A DNA stretch of 8,432 nt from assembly GCA_009778425.1 (NCBI GenBank), contig WRJU01000176.1, positions 1 to 8,432 of the forward strand. Direction: 5' to 3'. The stretch comes from Pseudomonadota bacterium (GTDB taxonomy: Bacteria > Pseudomonadota > Gammaproteobacteria > Burkholderiales > Rhodocyclaceae). A model generated the notes under the pieces. It saw nothing but the letters and a program-made list of their open reading frames with translations, ran no database searches and was not told where the DNA came from. Shown in pieces: positions 1 through 5,976 of the stretch. The stretch's first letter is position 1. Each line of letters starts with the position of its first letter. Both the position numbers and the translations under genes were made by a program.

Positions 1-33
1 CGGCGGCGGGGGTGGTGGTGGCGGTTCCGGCGG
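1..33 (-). repeat. Trinucleotide-like tract encoding poly-proline linker
   Basis: A run of CCN codons encodes eight consecutive prolines (positions 24-1), preceded by Pro-Pro-Glu. The tract mixes CCA, CCC and CCG units and continues to the window edge, so its full length is unknown. It forms the stiff linker after the retention module. Slippage would change length in steps of one proline without breaking the frame. Confidence 0.6.
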
Positions 34-519
34 AGTTGGTGTGTTGCCGCCACCCTCGCCCCCGAAAGAAGCCGAGAGGTTAAGCCCCTGGAAGGGGCCT
101 TCATCGCGGAGCGGCGTGGCATTAAAGTCGATAGCCATGGGGTTGACCATTTCGACGATGCGTTCCAGCACGACGAAATTATGCGGACGGCTTCCTCCGC
201 CACCGCCTGCTTCAGGAGGCGGAAAGTCTTCGAGGTTCTTGAACTTTTCAATAATATCGGCAAGGGTGCCCGGGTCTATTTCGGCATCGTCGGCCGGAAT
301 GTCCTGCGCCATGGCAAGTTGCAGCGGCCCGTCGATATGGTATGGCGTAGCGCCATCGTCAGGAGCGACCTCAACCCTGCTGCCCGAATCGGCAATGAGG
401 GTTTCACCGTCATAGAGGGGGGCGCCGGCCTCGAGGGGGCGAAGCGCGCCATCCGGGTCGCGCGCGAAGGCTTGGCCTTTTACCGAATTAACGGCTGCAA
501 CGATTTGATTCTGAGACAT
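1..519 (-). CDS. Retention-module (LapA/BapA-like) giant adhesin, N-terminal 173 residues, partial
   Basis: The minus-strand frame is open from ATG at 519-517 to the left edge, with no stop in 173 codons. An AGGAG ribosome site lies 8 nt upstream. The product begins MSQNQIVAAVNSVKGQAFAR and continues with DPDGALRPLEAGAPLYDGE (about 21-39), the glycine/acidic pattern of the N-terminal retention module of LapA-type type I secreted adhesins. A helical acidic stretch (80-98), a Gly run (105-109), HNFVVLERI (113-121) and a Pro-rich linker (161-173) follow, as in LapA-like N-termini. Such modules jam in the TolC-like pore and anchor the adhesin; Ca-dependent LapG normally cleaves them at an Ala-Ala site. 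Here the equivalent place reads PPPEAGGGGG, without Ala-Ala. There is no Sec signal peptide, as expected for type I export. The secretion genes upstream on the same strand support the call. Repeats and the C-terminal RTX signal would lie outside the window. The family is fairly sure; the exact ligand is unknown. Confidence 0.8.
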   Translation of the reverse strand, partial: MSQNQIVAAVNSVKGQAFARDPDGALRPLEAGAPLYDGETLIADSGSRVEVAPDDGATPYHIDGPLQLAMAQDIPADDAEIDPGTLADIIEKFKNLEDFPPPEAGGGGGSRPHNFVVLERIVEMVNPMAIDFNATPLRDEGPFQGLNLSASFGGEGGGNTPTPPEPPPPPPPP

Positions 520-527
520 TTTTCTTT

Positions 528-532
528 CTCCT
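528..532 (-). promoter_or_regulatory. Ribosome binding site of the adhesin gene
   Basis: AGGAG on the minus strand, followed by an A-rich 8-nt spacer and ATG at 519-517. It is the strongest Shine-Dalgarno match in the adhesin locus and fixes the start of the adhesin reading frame. Confidence 0.75.
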
Positions 533-551
533 GAAATGCCCTTTCGTAACC

Positions 552-566
552 CGCTCGATATGAGCG
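552..566 (-). other. Small hairpin in the adhesin mRNA leader
   Basis: CGCTC and GAGCG pair perfectly around a 5-nt loop, about 20 nt upstream of the adhesin ribosome site. An alternative CCCGC/GCGGG pairing overlaps it. It could shape access to the leader, but a 5-bp stem in GC-rich DNA may arise by chance. Confidence 0.25.
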
Positions 567-678
567 CGCGGGTCGGGATTCATCGGATGGCTGCCATCGC
601 TCCGATTCATGATGCAGCACACGGAGCAGACAGCTATCCACGGTGATGCAAGCGTATGAAGTCCCGGGGAAAAAGAAA

Positions 679-707
679 ATTGTACTGACGTACAGATGCA
701 TAAAAAA
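679..707 (-). promoter_or_regulatory. Possible adhesin promoter with overlapping inverted repeat
   Basis: Reading the minus strand, TACAAT (684-679) matches five of six bases of a sigma70 -10 box. The -35 position is only a T-run (707-702), so the promoter would be weak or activator-dependent. A perfect inverted repeat, TGTAC-N4-GTACA (681-694), overlaps the -10 and spacer and is a candidate operator, for example for the LuxR-type regulator encoded just upstream. A start near 672 would give a leader of about 150 nt. No expression evidence is available from sequence alone. Confidence 0.35.
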
Positions 708-737
708 ACACACCTGCCCCGTGTTTCCACCAACACG
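702..737 (-). terminator. Weak intrinsic terminator or attenuator-like element after the secretion operon
   Basis: On the minus strand AAACAC (726-721) can pair with GTGTTT (711-706) around a 9-nt loop, followed by four more T residues (705-702): a short terminator-like structure just after the stop at 741. The central AACACG can instead pair with the preceding CGTGTT (737-732) around a 6-nt loop, which would prevent the first hairpin. Both stems are only 6 bp, so termination would be partial at best. The element lies between the secretion/regulator genes and the adhesin. Confidence 0.35.
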
Positions 738-740
738 CAT

Positions 741-1091
741 TCAGATCAGGTCTTCGTCGCCAAACAATTTCAGCCCTTGCTGTTGCTTACGGCGGTCGCG
801 CCGTTGCAGCAGCTTGGTCTGCGCGGGCAGCGGCAGATCGGTGAAACGGATGATGGAGCGCTCGATCAGGAGGTCGATGACGTCTTCGAGCACGCGCACG
901 AAAGACAAGTCGGAATCGCGCAGTGCGTCGTCCGATTCATTTTGCCCTGCCAGTTCTTCGATGAAATCCAGTACTTCCGGATCATCGTCCGGCAGGCTGC
1001 CCCAGCCAGGGTCGGTGAGGCCGTCAGGGTCGCGGCTGAGCGCCACGATGCGCCCATCCGCGTTTTTTCTGGCGTAGATGAGCGCGCTCAC
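741..1091 (-). CDS. Small conserved protein of the 'tryptophan synthase subunit beta-like' family
   Basis: A 116-residue soluble protein. It opens with a short beta-like IYARKNADGRIVALSR (5-20), has an acidic middle (33-62), then a conserved-looking core with SDLSFVRVLEDVID (60-73) and IRFTDLPLPAQTKLLQRR (81-98), and a basic then acidic tail ending GDEDLI. This resembles small proteins in pseudomonads and relatives carried in databases as 'tryptophan synthase subunit beta like'. It is far too short for TrpB (about 400 residues) and has none of its PLP-binding features, so that name should not be taken as function. The start is GTG inside a GTGA overlap with the stop of the LuxR-type gene, implying translational coupling. 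Its place between the regulator and the adhesin suggests an accessory or regulatory role in adhesin production. The biochemical function is unknown. Confidence 0.75.
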   Translation of the reverse strand: MSALIYARKNADGRIVALSRDPDGLTDPGWGSLPDDDPEVLDFIEELAGQNESDDALRDSDLSFVRVLEDVIDLLIERSIIRFTDLPLPAQTKLLQRRDRRKQQQGLKLFGDEDLI

Positions 1092-1693
1092 TTTTCTTTG
1101 CCGCCTGTCAGCCGTAATGCCAGTTGCAGACGGTCACGCACGCCGAGTTTGGTGAAAATGGCTCCCAGGTGCGCCTTGACCGTGCGCTCGGTAATGCCGA
1201 GAACACGGGCAATTTCCTTGTTGGATCGACCGGCAACCACCTCGCGGGCGACTTCAGCCTCGCGCCCGGAGAGTTCCTCCGGCAACTCGTCCGTCATGGG
1301 CAGGCCCTTGTTGACGACACTGATCAGCCTGGACATCAGGGCTTGCCCGATCCAGTACCCCCCCCGGTTCACAACCTGGGCGACCTCGTGCAATTGCTCC
1401 GGTGAGGCCCAGGCGTGGCAATAGCCGCGCGCGCCGGCAACCATCGCCGACATGGCCTCGCGCTCGTCGGGAGCGTTGGAAACAACGACCACGGGCACAT
1501 CGGCAAACTGCCGCAACGCCCTGGCAAGCAATTCTTTCCAATTGGACGCCGCCGCGCCCAGCCAGACGACATCGGCCTTCAGCCGCGCGGAAACAGCCAC
1601 GTCCCATGTGACATAGACGCCATCGGCAAAAGCATCCCGCCAGCGCGTCGATGGCGTCACCGTGCCTGCCACGAGAAACAGGTTGCGCATCAT
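1088..1693 (-). CDS. LuxR/NarL-type transcriptional regulator with degenerate receiver domain
   Basis: A 201-residue protein with a receiver-like N-terminal half (about 3-125) and a LuxR/GerE helix-turn-helix (138-197). The HTH is clear: LSGREAEVAREVVAGRSNKE then IARVLGITERTVKAHLGAIF and TKLGV. The receiver keeps the fold pattern (VVVVSNAPD, GARGY) but lacks phosphorylation residues: no N-terminal acidic pair, Gly46 or its neighbours where the acceptor Asp should be, and His93 where Lys is expected. It should therefore act without canonical phosphorylation, as do CsgD/VpsT-like biofilm regulators. The VpsT c-di-GMP motif W[FLM][ST]R is not matched; the region reads WIGQ. Two ATGs are adjacent. 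GGAG sits 2 nt from the first and 5 nt from the second, so the second (1690) may be used. It overlaps the HlyD stop and is co-transcribed with the secretion genes. The likely target is the adhesin promoter (inference). Confidence 0.88.
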   Translation of the reverse strand: MMRNLFLVAGTVTPSTRWRDAFADGVYVTWDVAVSARLKADVVWLGAAASNWKELLARALRQFADVPVVVVSNAPDEREAMSAMVAGARGYCHAWASPEQLHEVAQVVNRGGYWIGQALMSRLISVVNKGLPMTDELPEELSGREAEVAREVVAGRSNKEIARVLGITERTVKAHLGAIFTKLGVRDRLQLALRLTGGKEK

Positions 1694-3189
1694 CGCTCCG
1701 TCATTGCGTTTGCTTTTGCCCGCATCACGGGTTTGAGGAGATAGTAAAGCACACTTCTCTTGCCAGTCAGCACATCGACTTCCGCCACCATCCCAGGCGT
1801 GATTTCATTGCCGCCCAAGGTGTCCTTTTCCGTCCGCACTTTTATGACATAGAAGGTGTTGCCCTTTTCATCCGTGACAGTATCTCCCGAAATATGCTCA
1901 AGCGTGCCTTCCAAGCCTCCAAATATGGCGTAATCGTAAGCGGTGATCTTGACCAGCGCCGACTGGCCCTTACGCAAGAAACCGATGTCCCTGGGCTTGA
2001 CCTTCGCTTCTATCAGCAATTTATCTTCCCGAGGCACGATTTCGACTAGGTCCTTGCCTGGCTGCACTACCCCACGGACAGTATTGACCAGCACACGTTG
2101 AACCGTACCCCGCACAGGCGAGCGCACATCGGCGTTTTCCACCTTGTCACGGCCTACCCCCGCTCCGGCCGTGACCGAATTGAGCCGCCCCGTCGCTTCG
2201 AGAAACTCCTTGCGCCACTGATTGCGCTTGTCAAGCTCGACTTGCTGAATTTTGCTCTGGGCTTCGTCGATCATCGCCTGTACGCGCCCAATTTTTTGCG
2301 CCGCCTGCTTGCGATCCCCGTCGAATTTCTCAACGTTCTGTTTCAGCCTGATGATATCGACTTCGGAAACCGCACCGGTTTCCAGCAAGGGTTCATTTTT
2401 TTCCAACTCTTCCACGGCGAGCTTGAGGCCGTTGGCGGCCTGGGTGTGGGCTGCCTCGACTTCCCTGAGCTCCTGCTTGCGCTGCGTGAGCTGCTGGCGG
2501 GTGATGGCAAGCTGGGCGTCAGCTTCGTTGAGCGAGGATCGGTAATGTTCCTGTTCCTGAGCGGCGATTTCTGGGCTGGACTTGAGCACTTCTTCAGGCA
2601 TGACAAATGGGCGATTTTCCGACAACGCCTGCAAGCGCGCCACTTTTGCCATCAGGCTGAGGCGTTCGGCATCGGTCGCGCCCAGTTCGGACACATACCG
2701 GGATTTGTCGATCCGCAACAACACTTGCCCAGGCATCACTTCCTGGCCTTCCCTGACCAGTATTTCTTCAATCTGCCCCTGGTCGACAGCCTGGACGACC
2801 TGTAGCTGCGACGGTGGGATGACTTTACCTTCGCCGCGCGCCACTTCGTCGATCTCTGCCAGCGCCGCCCAAACCACCAACAAAATCACGGCAAGAACGA
2901 TGATTCGCAATAGCCACCGGGCGCGCAATGGCTCCTGCTGCAGCCGTGCCCAATCGGCTTCATCGCCCCAATCCAGTTTCCGGGAATCCGGCAGGGCAGG
3001 CAGCAGACGGTCGAAAAAACGCTCGAAAAGGGGCCGCGCCGGCGCTTTCATCCTGCCCATTTGCTCAAACGCCTTGCGGGTATGCCGCATGGATTCGTAG
3101 CCTGACGTAGGATTGTCCATGTCTGGCGGCATGCGCGATTCAGGTTGTATGGTATCTATGTCATCATGCGGTGCAACTGGCCTGTCCAT
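1690..3189 (-). CDS. HlyD/LapC-like type I secretion membrane fusion protein
   Basis: The 499-residue periplasmic adaptor linking the inner-membrane ABC exporter to a TolC-like outer membrane channel. A long cytoplasmic N-terminus (1-90) leads to one membrane span (about 92-111, LLRIIVLAVILLVVWAAL). The first lipoyl half-motif follows (130-160, with VDQGQIEEILVREGQEV), then a long coiled-coil hairpin (about 165-335, rich in Gln, Glu and Lys). The second lipoyl half is at 355-386 (SPVRGTVQRV, GVVQPGKDLVEIVP). A beta-barrel region contains YDYAIFGGLEGTLEHISGD (418-436), and the C-terminal signature PGMVAEVDVLTGKRSVLYYL lies near 465-484. The length is near the usual 430-480 for the family, with a slightly extended N-terminus. 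ATG immediately follows the ATPase stop (TAAATG), with GGGAGG 9 nt upstream. The substrate is probably the retention-module adhesin encoded at the end of the locus. Confidence 0.95.
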   Translation of the reverse strand: MDRPVAPHDDIDTIQPESRMPPDMDNPTSGYESMRHTRKAFEQMGRMKAPARPLFERFFDRLLPALPDSRKLDWGDEADWARLQQEPLRARWLLRIIVLAVILLVVWAALAEIDEVARGEGKVIPPSQLQVVQAVDQGQIEEILVREGQEVMPGQVLLRIDKSRYVSELGATDAERLSLMAKVARLQALSENRPFVMPEEVLKSSPEIAAQEQEHYRSSLNEADAQLAITRQQLTQRKQELREVEAAHTQAANGLKLAVEELEKNEPLLETGAVSEVDIIRLKQNVEKFDGDRKQAAQKIGRVQAMIDEAQSKIQQVELDKRNQWRKEFLEATGRLNSVTAGAGVGRDKVENADVRSPVRGTVQRVLVNTVRGVVQPGKDLVEIVPREDKLLIEAKVKPRDIGFLRKGQSALVKITAYDYAIFGGLEGTLEHISGDTVTDEKGNTFYVIKVRTEKDTLGGNEITPGMVAEVDVLTGKRSVLYYLLKPVMRAKANAMTER

Positions 3190-5349
3190 TTACCTGGCCC
3201 TCCCAACCTTGCCCTGGCGCAGGGCTTCGATGACCTGAGCCTTCGGCCCATCGGCGACAACGCGGCCACCGTCGATGACAATGATACGGTCAACCAGTTC
3301 CAGCAATGGAGTACGGTGCGTAATGACGAGCATGGTCTTGCCCTGGCTGAATTCCCTCAGACTATGCTTGATTCCCTCTTCTGTCGTGTGATCCATCGAC
3401 GCCGTAGGCTCATCCAGCAACAGGATGGGCGGGTCGTGGATGACGGCGCGGGCAATGGCTACGCCCTGGCGCTGCCCGCCGGAGAGCGAGTCGCCGCGCT
3501 CGCTCACCACCATATCGAAGCCCTGCGGATGCGCGTTGACGAATTCGGTCAGTCCGGCGATGGTCGCGGCGCGCAATATCTCGGCATCCTCGGTGTGCGG
3601 CCTGGAAAATGCAATGTTGTCGCGCAGGGAACCGTAGAAAAGCATCGGGTCTTGCGGCACATAGCCGATGTGGCGGCGCAATTCCGCCGGATCGAGTTGG
3701 CGGACATCGACGCCATCAACCAACACCGCGCCGGATGATGGACGATAAAGGCCGAGAATCAGCTTTTCGAGCGTAGTCTTGCCGGAGCCGACACGCCCGA
3801 TGATGCCGATGTGCTCGCCCGGCTTGATGCGGAACGACATGCCATTCAGGGCAGAGACTCCCTGGGCCGGATAATGGAAGACGACATCGCGGAACTCGAT
3901 TTCGCCAGAGATGTTCTTGCGGCTGATGAAGTTTGCGCCCTGTGGACGCTCGCACTCCCGGTTCATCAAACCGTCAGCCGATTCCAGTGAGGTAGAGGCA
4001 GTGTGATACTGCACGAGCAGTCCGGCGATGCGCCCGATTGGTGCCATGGCCCGCGCCGACAACATATAACAGGCTACCAGCCCGCCGACGCTGAGTTCTC
4101 GGTCGCTGATCAGATAAACGCCGATAAGTATCACCATCAGACTGACCAACTGGATGATCCAGTTCGCGCCATTGGTGGCCGAAGCCGAAAGCAGCCGCAA
4201 CTGTGTGCTGACCCGCGCCAACAGAGCCGTGCTCGTTTCCCAATGGTGCTGCACAGTGGCTTCCGCCCCCATTGCCTTGAGCGTTTCCACGCCAACCAGC
4301 CCTTCCACCAGGGTGGCGTTGCGTTGCGCCCCGGCGCTGTAGGAAGTCTGCGCCAGATCGTGCATCTTGCCCTGCACCGCCAGCGAATAGACGACCAGCA
4401 CAACGATGCCGAGCACGAAGGGCAGTACCAGCGGCCAGGCGATCCAGGCAATGACGATCACGAAAAGCAGCGCGAACGGCAAATCGACGAAAGCCGTGAC
4501 CGTTGCCGAGCTGATGAAATCCCTGACGCTCTCGAAAGCCTTCATGGTGGCGGCGAGCGACCCCGCCGACGCAGGACGCGCTTCCATGCGCATGCCCAGT
4601 ACGCGCTCCATGATGTGCGCCGAAAGTTCCACGTCGATCCGACTGCCTGCGAGGTCGACGAAATAGCCCCGCATCGTGCGCAGGATCATGTCGAAGAACA
4701 ATACGATGAACACCCCGATGCTCAGCACCCAAAGGGTTTCGAGGGCACTGTTCGGTACCACGCGGTCGTACACGTTCATCACGAACAGGGGCATCGCCAC
4801 CGCGAACAGGTTGATGATGAACGCGGCCCACAGCACATCGTTGTAGATACGCTTGTTGGCAGCGATCACGCTCCAGAACCAGTGTCCGCTGCGCACTATC
4901 CTGCTGCCATGCGCCGCGCGCTCGTCGAACCGGAACTCCGGGCGCACGTAAATCGCGTTCCCGCTGTAGTGCTTTTCCAGGTCCTCGCGATTCAGCATCA
5001 CTGCGGCATCGCTGAGTTCGGGGAAGATGACCCGCCAGCGGTTGCGGTGCGTGCTCATCTGCATCACCACGCAGGCACCGCCGTTATCGAGCAGTAGTAT
5101 CGCAGGCAGCAGAGCCGGGTTGATGCTGTCGAGCGAAGTGGCGACGATATTGCTGCGCATGCCGACGCGGCGCGCGGCGCGCTCGAAAAGCGACGGCGTG
5201 AGCTTGCCATCTTTCAGCGGCAGACCGGCCACAATTGCGTCGCGCGTCTGATTACCGCCAAATGCGCGCACTAATACCAATAAACTATTAAGTAACGCAT
5301 CAACGGTAGGCTGCTGATGTGAATCGATTTGCCTGGCTACTTCGGTCAC
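3190..5349 (-). CDS. LapB-like type I secretion ABC transporter (permease-ATPase) with C39-like domain
   Basis: The 719-residue inner-membrane half-transporter that energises export of an RTX-type adhesin. Residues about 14-135 form a C39-peptidase-like domain. The segment where catalytic Cys belongs (DALLNSLLVLVRAFGG) has no Cys, so it should bind rather than cleave substrate. Hydrophobic spans follow near 173-192, 205-222, 286-303, 306-324, 396-414 and 420-440. The nucleotide-binding domain has Walker A GRVGSGKTT (518-526), signature LSGGQ (622-626), Walker B ILLLDEP (Asp646, Glu647) and H-loop His678, all intact. The start is GTG at 5349; GGGA lies 7 nt upstream and no better in-frame start was seen. 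It is the first gene of the four-gene minus-strand operon. The TolC-like partner (LapE) is not in the window. Family assignment is firm; the substrate is inferred from the neighbouring adhesin. Confidence 0.96.
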   Translation of the reverse strand: MTEVARQIDSHQQPTVDALLNSLLVLVRAFGGNQTRDAIVAGLPLKDGKLTPSLFERAARRVGMRSNIVATSLDSINPALLPAILLLDNGGACVVMQMSTHRNRWRVIFPELSDAAVMLNREDLEKHYSGNAIYVRPEFRFDERAAHGSRIVRSGHWFWSVIAANKRIYNDVLWAAFIINLFAVAMPLFVMNVYDRVVPNSALETLWVLSIGVFIVLFFDMILRTMRGYFVDLAGSRIDVELSAHIMERVLGMRMEARPASAGSLAATMKAFESVRDFISSATVTAFVDLPFALLFVIVIAWIAWPLVLPFVLGIVVLVVYSLAVQGKMHDLAQTSYSAGAQRNATLVEGLVGVETLKAMGAEATVQHHWETSTALLARVSTQLRLLSASATNGANWIIQLVSLMVILIGVYLISDRELSVGGLVACYMLSARAMAPIGRIAGLLVQYHTASTSLESADGLMNRECERPQGANFISRKNISGEIEFRDVVFHYPAQGVSALNGMSFRIKPGEHIGIIGRVGSGKTTLEKLILGLYRPSSGAVLVDGVDVRQLDPAELRRHIGYVPQDPMLFYGSLRDNIAFSRPHTEDAEILRAATIAGLTEFVNAHPQGFDMVVSERGDSLSGGQRQGVAIARAVIHDPPILLLDEPTASMDHTTEEGIKHSLREFSQGKTMLVITHRTPLLELVDRIIVIDGGRVVADGPKAQVIEALRQGKVGRAR

Positions 5350-5382
5350 TGAAAATCCCGTTGATGTCTGGATGGTTTTAAT

Positions 5383-5410
5383 ATTATCCGGACACAGTGC
5401 CGGAAATTAA
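5383..5410 (-). promoter_or_regulatory. Candidate promoter/operator of the secretion operon
   Basis: On the minus strand GATAAT (5388-5383) is a five-of-six -10 match. TTAATT (5410-5405) is a weak -35 with a 16-nt spacer. The inverted repeat TCCGG-N8-CCGGA (5387-5404) fills this spacer almost exactly, where a repressor could block RNA polymerase. Transcription would start near 5376, leaving a short leader before GTG at 5349. The protein that binds is unknown. Confidence 0.35.
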
Positions 5411-5462
5411 AAAGCAGCGTGAATTCTACACGTCCGCCATCACAACGTGGCGCGCACACTAC

Positions 5463-5491
5463 TTGTGGAAGGCTACTTCAAAGCACAGAAT
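5463..5491 (+). promoter_or_regulatory. Weak candidate promoter of the PilZ gene
   Basis: TTGTGG (5463-5468) and CAGAAT (5486-5491) are separated by 17 nt and lie about 30 nt before the chosen PilZ start at 5522. Matches to consensus are three and four of six, so this is only a plausible sigma70 site. Confidence 0.25.
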
Positions 5492-5521
5492 TTCAATAGC
5501 AATTTTCACTCGGGAATCTGT

Positions 5522-5887
5522 ATGAACACCGTCCAGCGCAGACGTTATTCGCGCATCCCTTTTTGCGGCTCCGCCGTTTTTCAGGCCGGTCTCGGTCAAT
5601 GGCCATGCGATGTGCTCGATTTGTCCCTGCGTGGAGCATTGATTACCGTTGCCGTTCCCGATGTCGCACCCGGCTTTCCCTGCCTGCTTGAACTGCGCCT
5701 CGATGACGATGTCTGTGTGCGCATGGAAGGGCACATCGCGCACCATTACGCCAACCAGGTCGGCATCGTCTGCGACGAAACCGACCTCGACAGTATCAGT
5801 CACCTGCGCCGTCTGCTTGCCCTCAACCTGGGCGACACTTCGTTGCTGAACCGCGAGTTCTCGACACTGCTCGCGGAACACAATTAG
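5522..5887 (+). CDS. Single-domain PilZ protein, probable c-di-GMP receptor
   Basis: A 121-residue cytoplasmic protein made almost entirely of a PilZ domain. Both c-di-GMP-binding motifs are present: RxxxR as Arg7-Arg11 in RRRYSRIPF, and DxSxxG as Asp33-Gly38 in DLSLRGAL. A beta-barrel continues with VRMEGHIAHHYANQVGIVC (about 66-84), and a C-terminal helical tail has LRRLLALNLGD, as in many betaproteobacterial PilZ proteins. The ATG at 5522 was chosen because GGGA lies 6 nt upstream and the PilZ fold begins at once. A GTG start at 5447 would add 25 residues with no family pattern. The gene diverges from the adhesin secretion operon. PilZ proteins translate c-di-GMP levels into changes in motility, polysaccharide or adhesion; a direct link to this adhesin is inference. 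Confidence 0.9.
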   Translation: MNTVQRRRYSRIPFCGSAVFQAGLGQWPCDVLDLSLRGALITVAVPDVAPGFPCLLELRLDDDVCVRMEGHIAHHYANQVGIVCDETDLDSISHLRRLLALNLGDTSLLNREFSTLLAEHN

Positions 5888-5898
5888 ACGTCATACTG

Positions 5899-5927
5899 TT
5901 GCAAAACTCCCTCCCGGGCGCTATTTT
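5899..5927 (+). promoter_or_regulatory. Possible promoter of the zinc-transport operon
   Basis: TTGCAA (5899-5904) and TATTTT (5922-5927) are each four-of-six sigma70 matches with an ideal 17-nt spacer. They lie just after the PilZ stop and ahead of the small membrane ORF and aztA. Zinc importers are normally repressed by Zur, but I could not recognise a Zur-type palindrome over this site. Confidence 0.35.
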
Positions 5928-5976
5928 ACTCTTGTTTCCTGCCACTTTTGGCCGAAACGCACGTCCGGTATGAGGT

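Noticed and set aside
480..740. Open minus-strand frames (86 and 82 codons) in the gap before the adhesin
   Set aside because: They overlap the strong adhesin start and ribosome site, have no family pattern and cover regulatory-looking DNA.
741..1091. A real tryptophan synthase beta chain
   Set aside because: At 116 residues, with no PLP-binding or catalytic segments, the name is a database carry-over.
696..1424. 242-codon plus-strand open frame
   Set aside because: It is opposite the LuxR-type gene and the 116-residue gene, with no recognisable domain.
2098..2805. 235-codon plus-strand open frame
   Set aside because: It is a shadow of the HlyD coiled-coil region on the other strand.
4003..5097. 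364-codon plus-strand open frame
   Set aside because: It lies opposite the well-conserved type I secretion ATPase and has His/Arg/Gln-rich shadow composition.
4935..5310. Active C39 bacteriocin-type leader peptidase in the ATPase N-terminus
   Set aside because: No cysteine is present where the catalytic residue should be; it fits the non-catalytic C39-like domain of RTX exporters.
5447..5521. Upstream GTG start for the PilZ gene, adding 25 residues
   Set aside because: The added segment has no PilZ pattern and overlaps likely promoter DNA; ATG at 5522 has a usable ribosome site.
5459..5881. 140-codon minus-strand open frame
   Set aside because: It is antisense to the PilZ gene, whose motifs are intact in the plus frame.
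5888..5976. Zur operator upstream of the zinc genes
   Set aside because: Only short palindromes such as TTGCAA and CCCGGG are present; none resembles a Zur box closely enough to claim.
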